This document shows, in pieces, positions 1 to 4,480 of a stretch of 9,951 nucleotides of DNA. A model generated the notes under the pieces. The model searched no databases, was not told the DNA's origin, and saw only the letters and a program-made list of their open reading frames with translations. The number at the start of each line of letters is the position of its first letter. The first letter of the stretch is position 1. The translations under genes and the position numbers were made by a program. The DNA is from an uncultured Lachnospiraceae bacterium (GTDB lineage: Bacteria > Bacillota > Clostridia > Lachnospirales > Lachnospiraceae): positions 1-9,951 of the forward strand of contig CACZQX010000112.1 of the NCBI GenBank assembly GCA_902783445.1. Direction: 5' to 3'.

Positions 1-27
1 CGACGGTCAATCGACCGTCGGCTTTTT
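1..27 (-). terminator. Hairpin downstream of rplL, probable terminator
   Basis: A perfect 8-bp inverted repeat (CGACGGTC/GACCGTCG with a 4-nt loop) occupies positions 1-20, followed by GGC and a short T-run on the plus strand. It starts 31 nt past the rplL stop. On the minus strand the A-run precedes the stem and any U-run would lie outside the window, so use as the rplL terminator is inferred; the plus-strand T-run also makes it usable for a gene entering from the left. A bidirectional terminator separating rplL from its neighbour (often rpoB) is the simplest reading. Confidence 0.6.
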
Positions 28-58
28 AATATCATGAATAAACCAACAATTTAATCAA

Positions 59-433
59 TTATTTTAATGTACCTTTAGCACCTTCAGCTTCAAGTTTAGC
101 GATGATATCATCAGCTTCTGCCTTAGGGCAAGCTTCTTTGATAATCTTAGGAGCGTTATCAACGATATCTTTAGCTTCTTTTAAGCCAAGACCTGTTGCA
201 TCACGTACAACTTTGATAACTTTAACTTTGTTAGGACCTACTTCTGTAAGTTCTACGTCGAATTCTGTCTTTTCAGCACCGCCTGCTGCACCTGCATCGC
301 CGGCACCTGCTGCTGCAACTACAACACCTGCTGCTGCAGAAACACCAAATTCTTCTTCACATGCTTTTACTAATTCATTTAATTCTAAAACTGATAAACC
401 TTTGATTACTTCAATAATTTCCTGAGTTGTCAT
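59..433 (-). CDS. rplL: 50S ribosomal protein L7/L12
   Basis: A 124-aa protein of the usual L7/L12 length. It forms the multimeric stalk of the large ribosomal subunit that recruits and activates translation GTPases. The N-terminal dimerisation helices occupy about residues 1-33, an Ala/Gly-rich flexible hinge about 34-53, and the globular C-terminal domain about 55-124, with the conserved GPNKVKVIKVVR and GLGLKEAKDIVD stretches that contact the factors. The start chosen is the ATG at 433 (MTTQEII), because GGAGG lies 8 nt upstream; an ATG at 448 in the same frame overlaps that Shine-Dalgarno and would add five residues not found in the family. It is the second gene of the rplJ-rplL unit, 84 nt after rplJ, and the last gene before the edge hairpin. 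Identity is very secure. Confidence 0.98.
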   Translation of the reverse strand: MTTQEIIEVIKGLSVLELNELVKACEEEFGVSAAAGVVVAAAGAGDAGAAGGAEKTEFDVELTEVGPNKVKVIKVVRDATGLGLKEAKDIVDNAPKIIKEACPKAEADDIIAKLEAEGAKGTLK

Positions 434-456
434 TTTGTTTTCCTCCATAATTAATT

Positions 457-472
457 TTATCGAAATCGATAA
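457..472 (-). repeat. Short inverted repeat in the rplJ-rplL spacer
   Basis: TTATCGA and TCGATAA flank a 2-nt centre, making a near-perfect 16-nt palindrome about 15 nt upstream of the rplL Shine-Dalgarno. As RNA it could form only a weak A/U-rich hairpin, and no U-run follows. It could be a processing site or translation-tuning structure, as L7/L12 is made in excess over L10, but this is speculation. Confidence 0.3.
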
Positions 473-517
473 CTTGTTTTCTTGTTAATTTGTTTCTTTA
501 AACATTACTTTTGCTAA

Positions 518-1012
518 TTAAGCAGCAGGTTCTTCTTTTTCTGCGATCTGCTTAATAACACGAGCAAAGTTTGCGATAGGTGACTGGATACTTCCAAGAA
601 GTTTTGAAAGAAGCTCTTCTCTTGATGGAATGCTTGCAATCTGTTTGATTCCGTCAGCATCGTACTGAACACCTTCAACAACGCCTGCTTTGATTTCAAG
701 AGCAGGTGCCTCTTTTGCGAATTTGCAGAGAATTCTTGCAGCTGCTGTTGCATCATCTTTGCAAACTGCGATAGCTGTAGGTCCTTCAAGAAGTGATGAA
801 AGTCCTTCGAACTCTGTTCCTTTAATAGCAAAATTAATCATTGTGTTTTTGTAAACTTTGTAAACTACATTTGCTTCTCTTAAAGATTTACGAAGAGCTG
901 TGTCTTCAGCAACTGTAAGTCCACGGTAGTCTACCAATACTGCTGTTGCAGCGCCGTTAAGTAATTCGGAAATCTCGTCTACTATAGGCTTTTTAATTTC
1001 AACTTTTGCCAT
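518..1012 (-). CDS. rplJ: 50S ribosomal protein L10
   Basis: A 164-aa protein matching L10, which anchors L7/L12 dimers to the 23S rRNA at the base of the GTPase stalk and, as the L10-L12 complex, represses its own mRNA. Visible family features are the N-terminal MAKVEIKKPIVDEISELL, the AVLVDYRGLTVAEDTALRKSLREA segment (residues 24-47), VYKVYKNTMINFAI (50-63) and LEGPTAIA (75-82), with a C-terminal helix for L12 binding (about 131-160). The ATG at 1012 is chosen because AGGAGG lies 9 nt upstream; an in-frame ATG at 1048 would read through that site and add a non-homologous basic stretch. A structured leader with a terminator hairpin precedes it, so expression is probably autoregulated by attenuation. 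Confidence 0.98.
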   Translation of the reverse strand: MAKVEIKKPIVDEISELLNGAATAVLVDYRGLTVAEDTALRKSLREANVVYKVYKNTMINFAIKGTEFEGLSSLLEGPTAIAVCKDDATAAARILCKFAKEAPALEIKAGVVEGVQYDADGIKQIASIPSREELLSKLLGSIQSPIANFARVIKQIAEKEEPAA

Positions 1013-1063
1013 GAATCTTTTCCTCCTGTAATATTTTGGCCGATTCATATTGTAAAGATATAA

Positions 1064-1169
1064 GAAAAAACCCTCTTTGCTTAGACAAAGAGGGCATAAA
1101 AATCTAACTCTTACAATCCTCGGCAGGTTGATTTACGTTATACATTTTATGTACCTGCTGTCTTCGGCA
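1064..1169 (-). ncRNA. L10 leader RNA (autoregulatory leader of rplJ-rplL)
   Basis: On the minus strand, between a candidate promoter and rplJ, the transcript begins with CCGAAGACAGCAGGTAC, then a small hairpin (ACAT/ATGT, 1142-1152), then ACCTGCCGAGG. CAGGT and ACCTG (1153-1157 with 1124-1128) pair to close the element. This arrangement, with the GAAGACAGCAGGT and CCTGCCGAGG blocks, is how I recognise the Firmicutes L10 leader, which the L10-L12 complex binds because it mimics its 23S rRNA site. The element ends in a terminator hairpin at 1065-1094, so binding probably favours premature termination. The predicted transcription start (about 1169) coincides with the 5' edge of the motif. Confidence 0.88.
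1065..1094 (-). terminator. Attenuator hairpin of the L10 leader
   Basis: A 9-bp perfect stem, CCCTCTTTG with CAAAGAGGG and a 6-nt loop, is followed on the minus strand by six T residues (A-run 1065-1070). This is a complete intrinsic terminator located between the L10 leader motif and the rplJ Shine-Dalgarno, about 50 nt before the start codon. It is therefore a regulated attenuator, and could also stop read-through from rplA. Confidence 0.88.
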
Positions 1170-1175
1170 TTTACG

Positions 1176-1204
1176 ACTTTAACATATTCAATTTAAAATT
1201 GCAA
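1176..1204 (-). promoter_or_regulatory. Candidate sigma-A promoter of rplJ-rplL
   Basis: On the minus strand, TTGCAA (1204-1199) is separated by 17 nt from TAAAGT (1181-1176), and TG stands one base upstream of the -10 hexamer (extended -10). The start would fall near 1169, at the first bases of the L10 leader motif. That coincidence supports the assignment although the -10 is not consensus. It lies just after the rplA stop. Confidence 0.65.
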
Positions 1205-1224
1205 CTATTTTTTTCTTACTACTA

Positions 1225-1920
1225 TTAGTTAGTAATTTTTGCAACGTTTAATTTTACGCCGGCACCCATTGTAGATGTAAGTGTAACACTTCTTAAGTAC
1301 TGGCCTTTAAGTGTTGATGGTTTTGCTTTGTTGATAGCATCCATAAGTGTCTGGAAGTTATCTTTAAGCTGCTCCTGTGAGAAAGATGCCTTTCCAACAG
1401 GGCAATGAATAATATTTGTTTTATCAAGACGGTATTCAATTTTACCTGCTTTGATATCATTAACAGCTTTTGCTACATCCATAGTAACTGTTCCTGCTTT
1501 TGGGTTTGGCATTAAGCCTTTAGGTCCGAGTACACGACCGATTCTACCAACTACACCCATCATATCAGGAGTAGCAACTACTACGTCAAATTCAAACCAG
1601 TTTTCTGACTGAATTTTGTGCATTAATTCTTCGCCGCCTGCATAGTCAGCACCTGCATCAAGTGCTTCCTGCATTTTGTTTTCCTTACAGAATACAAGTA
1701 CTCTAACTTTTTTACCTGTACCGTGTGGTAAAACTACAGCACCACGAATCTGCTGTTCTGCGTGACGTCCGTCACAACCTGTTCTAATGTGAACTTCTAT
1801 TGTCTCATCAAATTTAGCAACTGCACCTTTTTTTACTAAGTCGATTGCTTCTTCAACATCGTAAAGGTTAGCGCGGTCAACATTTTTTGCGATCTCTGCG
1901 TATCTTTTTCCTCTTTTCAT
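1225..1920 (-). CDS. rplA: 50S ribosomal protein L1
   Basis: A 231-aa protein of standard L1 length. L1 forms the mobile stalk at the E-site that helps release deacylated tRNA, and in bacteria it represses translation of the L11-L1 mRNA. The family signature GRIGRVLGPKGLMPNPKAGTV is at residues 125-145; the N-terminal KRGKRYAEIAKNVD, the QQIRGAVVLPHGTGK segment (56-70) and the C-terminal TLTSTMGAGVKLN are also typical. The start at 1920 has GGAGG 9 nt upstream; a longer in-frame ATG at 1962 would run through that site. The gap from rplK is 51 nt, wider than is usual for a coupled pair, and contains its own copy of an L1-binding-site-like element (1937-1962). Confidence 0.98.
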   Translation of the reverse strand: MKRGKRYAEIAKNVDRANLYDVEEAIDLVKKGAVAKFDETIEVHIRTGCDGRHAEQQIRGAVVLPHGTGKKVRVLVFCKENKMQEALDAGADYAGGEELMHKIQSENWFEFDVVVATPDMMGVVGRIGRVLGPKGLMPNPKAGTVTMDVAKAVNDIKAGKIEYRLDKTNIIHCPVGKASFSQEQLKDNFQTLMDAINKAKPSTLKGQYLRSVTLTSTMGAGVKLNVAKITN

Positions 1921-1936
1921 TATCAAGAACCTCCTT

Positions 1937-1962
1937 GTGGTAATAGCGGACAAGCCTCCCAC
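1937..1962 (-). promoter_or_regulatory. L1-binding-site mimic upstream of rplA (copy 1)
   Basis: On the minus strand a 26-nt segment begins GTGGGAGG and ends CGCTATTACCAC; GTGG and CCAC pair at its base and GG/CC can pair inside. It resembles the L1-binding helix of 23S rRNA, where E. coli has GUGGGAGG on one strand and AAAUACCAC on the other. AAGGAGG for rplA starts at the very next base, so L1 bound here would block ribosome entry. It is identical at 21 of 26 positions to the element before rplK. The assignment rests on remembered rRNA sequence and the known L1 autoregulation mechanism. Confidence 0.75.
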
Positions 1963-1971
1963 TTATTGTAA

Positions 1972-2397
1972 TTAATCTGTTACTGTAATACCCATGCTGC
2001 GAGCTGTACCTGCAATCATGCTGATTGCTGCGTCGATTGATGCTGCATTTAAGTCAGGCATCTTAATCTCAGCGATTTTCTGAAGCTCTGCTCTTGTGAT
2101 TGAGGCAACTTTGTTTTTGTTAGGCACACCTGAACCTGACTGGATCTTGCATGCTTTTTTAAGTAAAACTGCTGCCGGTGGAGTCTTGCATACGAAACTG
2201 AAACTTCTGTCTGCATAAACTGTGATAACTACAGGAATAATCATACCTGCCTGATCAGCTGTTCTTGCGTTGAACTCCTTAGTAAACTGAACAATGTTAA
2301 CACCGTGCTGTCCAAGTGCAGGACCAACCGGTGGTGCCGGTGTTGCTTTGCCGGCTTCAATCTGTAATTTGATGTATCCTTCTACTTTTTTTGCCAT
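1972..2397 (-). CDS. rplK: 50S ribosomal protein L11
   Basis: A 141-aa protein of exact family length. L11 binds the GTPase-associated centre of 23S rRNA, the site of thiostrepton action, and is needed for the stringent response. Hallmarks are the N-terminal VEGYIKLQIEAGKATPAPPVGPALGQHGVNIVQF with its proline-rich turn (residues 20-25), KTPPAAVLLKKA (71-82) and the C-terminal rRNA-binding domain with GSGVPNKNKV and AGTARSMGITV. The ATG at 2397 is chosen because GGAGG stands 8 nt upstream; an ATG at 2406 overlaps that site. It is the first gene of the rplK-rplA unit, with its own candidate promoter and an L1-binding-site-like element in front. Confidence 0.98.
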   Translation of the reverse strand: MAKKVEGYIKLQIEAGKATPAPPVGPALGQHGVNIVQFTKEFNARTADQAGMIIPVVITVYADRSFSFVCKTPPAAVLLKKACKIQSGSGVPNKNKVASITRAELQKIAEIKMPDLNAASIDAAISMIAGTARSMGITVTD

Positions 2398-2413
2398 TTT
2401 AGGCACCTCCTAT

Positions 2414-2439
2414 GTGGTATTAGCGGGAATCCCTCCCAC
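2414..2439 (-). promoter_or_regulatory. L1-binding-site mimic upstream of rplK (copy 2)
   Basis: This 26-nt minus-strand segment begins GTGGGAGG and ends CGCTAATACCAC, with terminal GTGG/CCAC pairing (TGTGG/CCACA when flanks are included). It matches the 23S rRNA L1-stalk helix pattern GUGGGAGG...AUACCAC even better than copy 1. The rplK Shine-Dalgarno AGGAGG follows within 3 nt of the stem. Placement before rplK is the classical position of the L1 translational operator, which supports the reading. Confidence 0.8.
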
Positions 2440-2453
2440 AATTTGTAATGCTA

Positions 2454-2462
2454 ATTATAGCA
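2454..2462 (-). promoter_or_regulatory. Candidate extended -10 promoter of rplK-rplA
   Basis: The minus strand reads TGCTATAAT, a perfect TGnTATAAT extended -10, in the 75-nt nusG-rplK spacer. No good -35 is seen 16-18 nt upstream, which extended -10 promoters tolerate. The predicted start, near 2447, would give a transcript opening about 8 nt before the L1-like element. Confidence 0.6.
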
Positions 2463-2472
2463 CTGCCTTTAA

Positions 2473-2988
2473 TTAATCCATTTTGCGGATATCCGCAAAA
2501 CCTATATCAACAGGTGTTTCCCTGCCGAATACTTCTACGTTAATCGTAACTGTCTGTTTTCCTTCGTTAATAGCCTTAATCGCGCCGACTGTTCCTTCCC
2601 AAACACCGTTGATAACAGTAACGAGATCGCCTTCATTGTAGTCGCAAACAACTTCTGCGCCTTTAACCAAAGACTCAACCTCTGCCGGTGACAAAGGAAC
2701 CGGTTTTGATCCCGGGCCAACAAAGCCTGTAACACCTCTGGTATTTCTAACAACATACCAAGTGTCATCATTCATAATCATGTTAATAAGTACGTATCCC
2801 GGAAACATTTTCTTCGAAGCCTGTTTTCTTGCTCCGTTTTTGATTTCCACAACGTCCTGCATAGGAACCAAAACATCTATTATCTGATCTTCCAGTCTTC
2901 TGTTTTTAACTGTATTGAGAAGGTTGTTTTTTACCTTGCTTTCATATCCTGAATATGTATGAACAACATACCAATTTGCTTCTGCCAT
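2473..2988 (-). CDS. nusG: Transcription termination/antitermination factor NusG
   Basis: A 171-aa NusG, which binds the RNA polymerase clamp to control pausing and processivity and can link transcription to translation or Rho. The NGN domain covers about residues 4-105: WYVVHTYSGYESKVKNNL (6-23), the KKMFPGYVLINM core (59-70) and VVRNTRGVTGFVG (79-91). The C-terminal KOW domain follows at about 117-171, with EGDLVTVINGVWEGTVGAIKAIN and a KQTVTINVEVFGRETPV strand pair. No insertion domain is present. The start at 2988 has AAAGGTGA immediately upstream; the longer in-frame ATG at 3018 lies inside the secE end. It is the last gene of rpmG-secE-nusG, 23 nt after secE. Confidence 0.97.
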   Translation of the reverse strand: MAEANWYVVHTYSGYESKVKNNLLNTVKNRRLEDQIIDVLVPMQDVVEIKNGARKQASKKMFPGYVLINMIMNDDTWYVVRNTRGVTGFVGPGSKPVPLSPAEVESLVKGAEVVCDYNEGDLVTVINGVWEGTVGAIKAINEGKQTVTINVEVFGRETPVDIGFADIRKMD

Positions 2989-3011
2989 ATTATCACCTTT
3001 CCACGCTTTTT

Positions 3012-3200
3012 CTAACAAATGACATCAATGCCTGTCTGAATAAGTGTATCAAGAAGTTTAATGATAACACCTAATATTACTGTAATAATAAGTACAGCAA
3101 TAGTCTGTTTTGCCGCAGATTTTTTATCAGGCCAGATAATCTTTTTAAACTCTTTTCTTACTGATTTAAAAAATCCCTTTTTTGTTGATGTTTCACCCAT
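3012..3200 (-). CDS. secE: Preprotein translocase subunit SecE
   Basis: A 62-aa short-form SecE, the subunit that clamps SecY in the Sec translocon of the cytoplasmic membrane. The amphipathic helix and conserved signature KEFKKIIWPDKK are at residues 17-28, followed by a single transmembrane segment at about 32-51, as expected for Gram-positive SecE rather than the three-helix form of E. coli. The ATG at 3200 is preceded by AAAGGG at a spacing of about 9 nt. It sits between rpmG (39 nt) and nusG (23 nt), the conserved order for this cluster, which confirms identity despite the small size. Confidence 0.95.
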   Translation of the reverse strand: MGETSTKKGFFKSVRKEFKKIIWPDKKSAAKQTIAVLIITVILGVIIKLLDTLIQTGIDVIC

Positions 3201-3239
3201 AACAATGAACCCTTTCGTACGTACATTTAATAATCGAAA

Positions 3240-3389
3240 CTATTTTGTTTCTTTGTGTAAAGTATGTGTTTTGCAGAATCTACAATACTTCTTTGTTTCC
3301 ATTCTGTCCGGATGGAGTCTTTTTTCTTTTGTTGTATTGTAATTACGCTGCTTACATTCTGTACAAGCTAAAGTAATTTTTACTCTCAC
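3240..3389 (-). CDS. rpmG: 50S ribosomal protein L33 (zinc-ribbon form)
   Basis: A 49-aa protein of usual L33 length, starting MRVKITLACTECKQRNY and ending in LHKETK. L33 binds 23S rRNA near the E-site. Four cysteines in two CxxC pairs (C9/C12 and C36/C39) form the zinc-binding form of L33; under zinc limitation such paralogs are often replaced by a cysteine-free version encoded elsewhere. The characteristic NYNTTKEKRLHPDRMETKKYC run follows. The start is GTG at 3389, supported by GGAGG 8 nt upstream and by the family's N-terminus. It begins the rpmG-secE-nusG unit and has a structured leader of roughly 95 nt. Confidence 0.96.
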   Translation of the reverse strand: MRVKITLACTECKQRNYNTTKEKRLHPDRMETKKYCRFCKTHTLHKETK

Positions 3390-3436
3390 GGTTTCCACCT
3401 CCACTAAATTTGATGAATATGTTAAAAGTCTGCCTG

Positions 3437-3456
3437 TTGTCGCATTTATGCGACAA
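3437..3456 (-). promoter_or_regulatory. Stable hairpin in the rpmG leader
   Basis: TTGTCGCA and TGCGACAA form a perfect 8-bp stem around a TAAA loop (the repeat is palindromic for 9 bp per arm). On the minus strand the U-run lies before rather than after it, so it is not a terminator in the rpmG direction. It lies about 32 nt upstream of the rpmG Shine-Dalgarno and directly follows the hairpin at 3457-3480. Confidence 0.5.
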
Positions 3457-3480
3457 GAAAAAAAGGCCTTACGCCCTTTT
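3457..3480 (-). terminator. Terminator-like hairpin between mobA and rpmG
   Basis: On the minus strand AAAAGG pairs with CCTTTT, with an internal mismatch and a C-G pair that can close a GTAA tetraloop, followed by a T-run of seven including stem bases. It is a short but recognisable intrinsic terminator. It could end mobA transcripts, whose stop is at 3543, or act as an attenuator, because the candidate rpmG promoter starts transcription only about 4 nt upstream of the stem. Confidence 0.55.
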
Positions 3481-3490
3481 GTGCTTACTT

Positions 3491-3520
3491 AATATAACAT
3501 AGCAATTATTCTTAAGTCAA
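3491..3520 (-). promoter_or_regulatory. Candidate sigma-A promoter of rpmG-secE-nusG
   Basis: The minus strand has TTGACT (3520-3515) and TATATT (3496-3491) with an 18-nt spacer, or TTATAT with 17 nt, and TG one base before TATATT (extended -10). It has a near-consensus -35, and lies between the mobA stop and the rpmG leader. The predicted start is near 3484. Confidence 0.65.
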
Positions 3521-3542
3521 CAATTATTTTTTAATTATTGCT

Positions 3543-4169
3543 TTATTTAAGAAACAATTCTTTGTAGTCCGACGGAGTGTTGATGTTTAAGCCAACATTA
3601 TCTTCTTTGTAAAACTCACAGATTTCCACTATTTCATATTTTAAGCTTTCCTCGAAAAGCATTCTTAATTTATGCTCATCTTTCTCAAAAAGTTTTTCCA
3701 TATAAGGAAGACAGTCTTTTGAATAAAGCGAACATAATGGTTCTATACCATTATTGCTATTCAAAATATAAGCATTGGTTTTTTTCTGTTTTGTTTTTGT
3801 TTTCTCACCTAGATTAATATAAGAAGTAAAATTATTTATAAATTCACCATTAACATATGGCATATCCACAGCAAAAATAAAGCAATAATCTTCTTTTGCG
3901 GCTTTAAGAATCCGGTATATACCCTCAAGAGGACCGAAATTTTTTCTCTCATCCTCAACAAGCTTTAAGCCGGCCTTTTCTCTTCCTTTTAGAAAATTAA
4001 CATATTTCCCTTCTTCATCGACAGAAAGAATAACATCATCGGATACAGCCAAAGCCTCATCCAAGGCATGCTCCAAAAAATTCTTTTCATCATTATATTT
4101 TAAAAACGCCTTATTGGCTCCCATGCGTTTGCTTTTTCCGCCGGTTAAAATGCCGATTGATAATTTCAT
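3543..4169 (-). CDS. mobA: MobA-like molybdenum cofactor guanylyltransferase
   Basis: A 208-aa nucleotidyltransferase of the MobA family, which attaches GMP to molybdopterin to make the guanine dinucleotide cofactor. The N-terminal nucleotide-binding loop reads LTGGKSKRMGANKA (residues 8-21), the family form of LAGGxSxRMGxNKA. Further motifs are EDERKNFGPLEGI (72-84), the metal-binding AVDMPY (100-105) and the C-terminal NINTPSDY (195-202). Length is normal. The start at 4169 puts the loop at the correct distance from the N-terminus; the ribosome site (GGTGGG) is weak. No other molybdopterin genes are nearby, so this copy is an orphan here. The related MocA or other NTP-transferase activities cannot be excluded from sequence alone. 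Confidence 0.88.
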   Translation of the reverse strand: MKLSIGILTGGKSKRMGANKAFLKYNDEKNFLEHALDEALAVSDDVILSVDEEGKYVNFLKGREKAGLKLVEDERKNFGPLEGIYRILKAAKEDYCFIFAVDMPYVNGEFINNFTSYINLGEKTKTKQKKTNAYILNSNNGIEPLCSLYSKDCLPYMEKLFEKDEHKLRMLFEESLKYEIVEICEFYKEDNVGLNINTPSDYKELFLK

Positions 4170-4477
4170 ATATTCTACCCACCGAAGTTTTTCTTTTATT
4201 CATTCCATACAATATTATCATATAGCTTGCCATTTCTCCATAGCCTTTGACAAATACAGTTAGTACAAGTCCGCCACACCAAAGACCCCCAAATCCATTA
4301 TTCAAGATTTTTCAGAAAATTTTAAAAAAAGCATTAATTTTTCTTTACATTTCAATTTTTATGTTATATAATGTAATTGTAAAAGTGGCTAACTTTACCC
4401 TTTTATGCTTTCTTTTCAGTATTTTAGATGAAACGGATTTTGCTTTAGATCAAATTATTCACAAGGAGGTGAGTCTA
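4170..4477. other. Divergent intergenic region between mobA and the FliD-like gene
   Basis: This 308-nt, A/T-rich spacer has no convincing gene. It contains a strong rightward sigma-A promoter (4344-4372) and a leader of about 100 nt with a consensus Shine-Dalgarno. On the minus strand I see no promoter with two good hexamers for mobA. I saw no riboswitch-like structure, and no molybdenum cofactor riboswitch before mobA. Open frames crossing it on both strands look accidental. Confidence 0.6.
4344..4372 (+). promoter_or_regulatory. Sigma-A promoter of the FliD-like gene
   Basis: TTTACA (4344-4349), a 17-nt spacer and a perfect TATAAT (4367-4372) make a near-consensus housekeeping promoter; transcription would start near 4379. 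It falls inside the upstream extension of the open frame, which argues that the coding start is downstream, at 4478. No sigma-28 (FliA) type TAAA...GCCGATAA motif is seen, which is unusual for a late flagellar gene. Confidence 0.8.
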
Positions 4478-4480
4478 TTG
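4461..4480 (+). promoter_or_regulatory. Ribosome binding site setting a TTG start, overlapping a CsrA-type motif
   Basis: AAGGAGG (4463-4469) lies 8 nt before TTG at 4478, fixing a non-ATG start for the FliD-like gene; a second TTG follows at once. The wider ACAAGGAGGT (4461-4470) fits the CsrA consensus ACANGGANGT. Because any strong Shine-Dalgarno partly matches that consensus, CsrA control is only a possibility. Confidence 0.65.

Noticed and set aside
102..425. Plus-strand frame antisense to rplL
   Set aside because: A shadow of the Ala-rich rplL codons; no ribosome site and no plausible protein.
3990..4250. Molybdenum cofactor riboswitch upstream of mobA
   Set aside because: No extended structured region is visible in the 77 nt before mobA or further into the spacer.
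4111..4305. 64-aa minus-strand frame overlapping the start of mobA
   Set aside because: It overlaps mobA in another frame, has no clear ribosome site and its composition shows no family features; it is probably accidental.
4247..4477. N-terminal extension of the FliD-like reading frame to the ATG at 4247
   Set aside because: The extension has no ribosome site, contains the near-consensus promoter (4344-4372) and has A/T-driven hydrophobic composition; AAGGAGG with a TTG at 4478 gives the better start.
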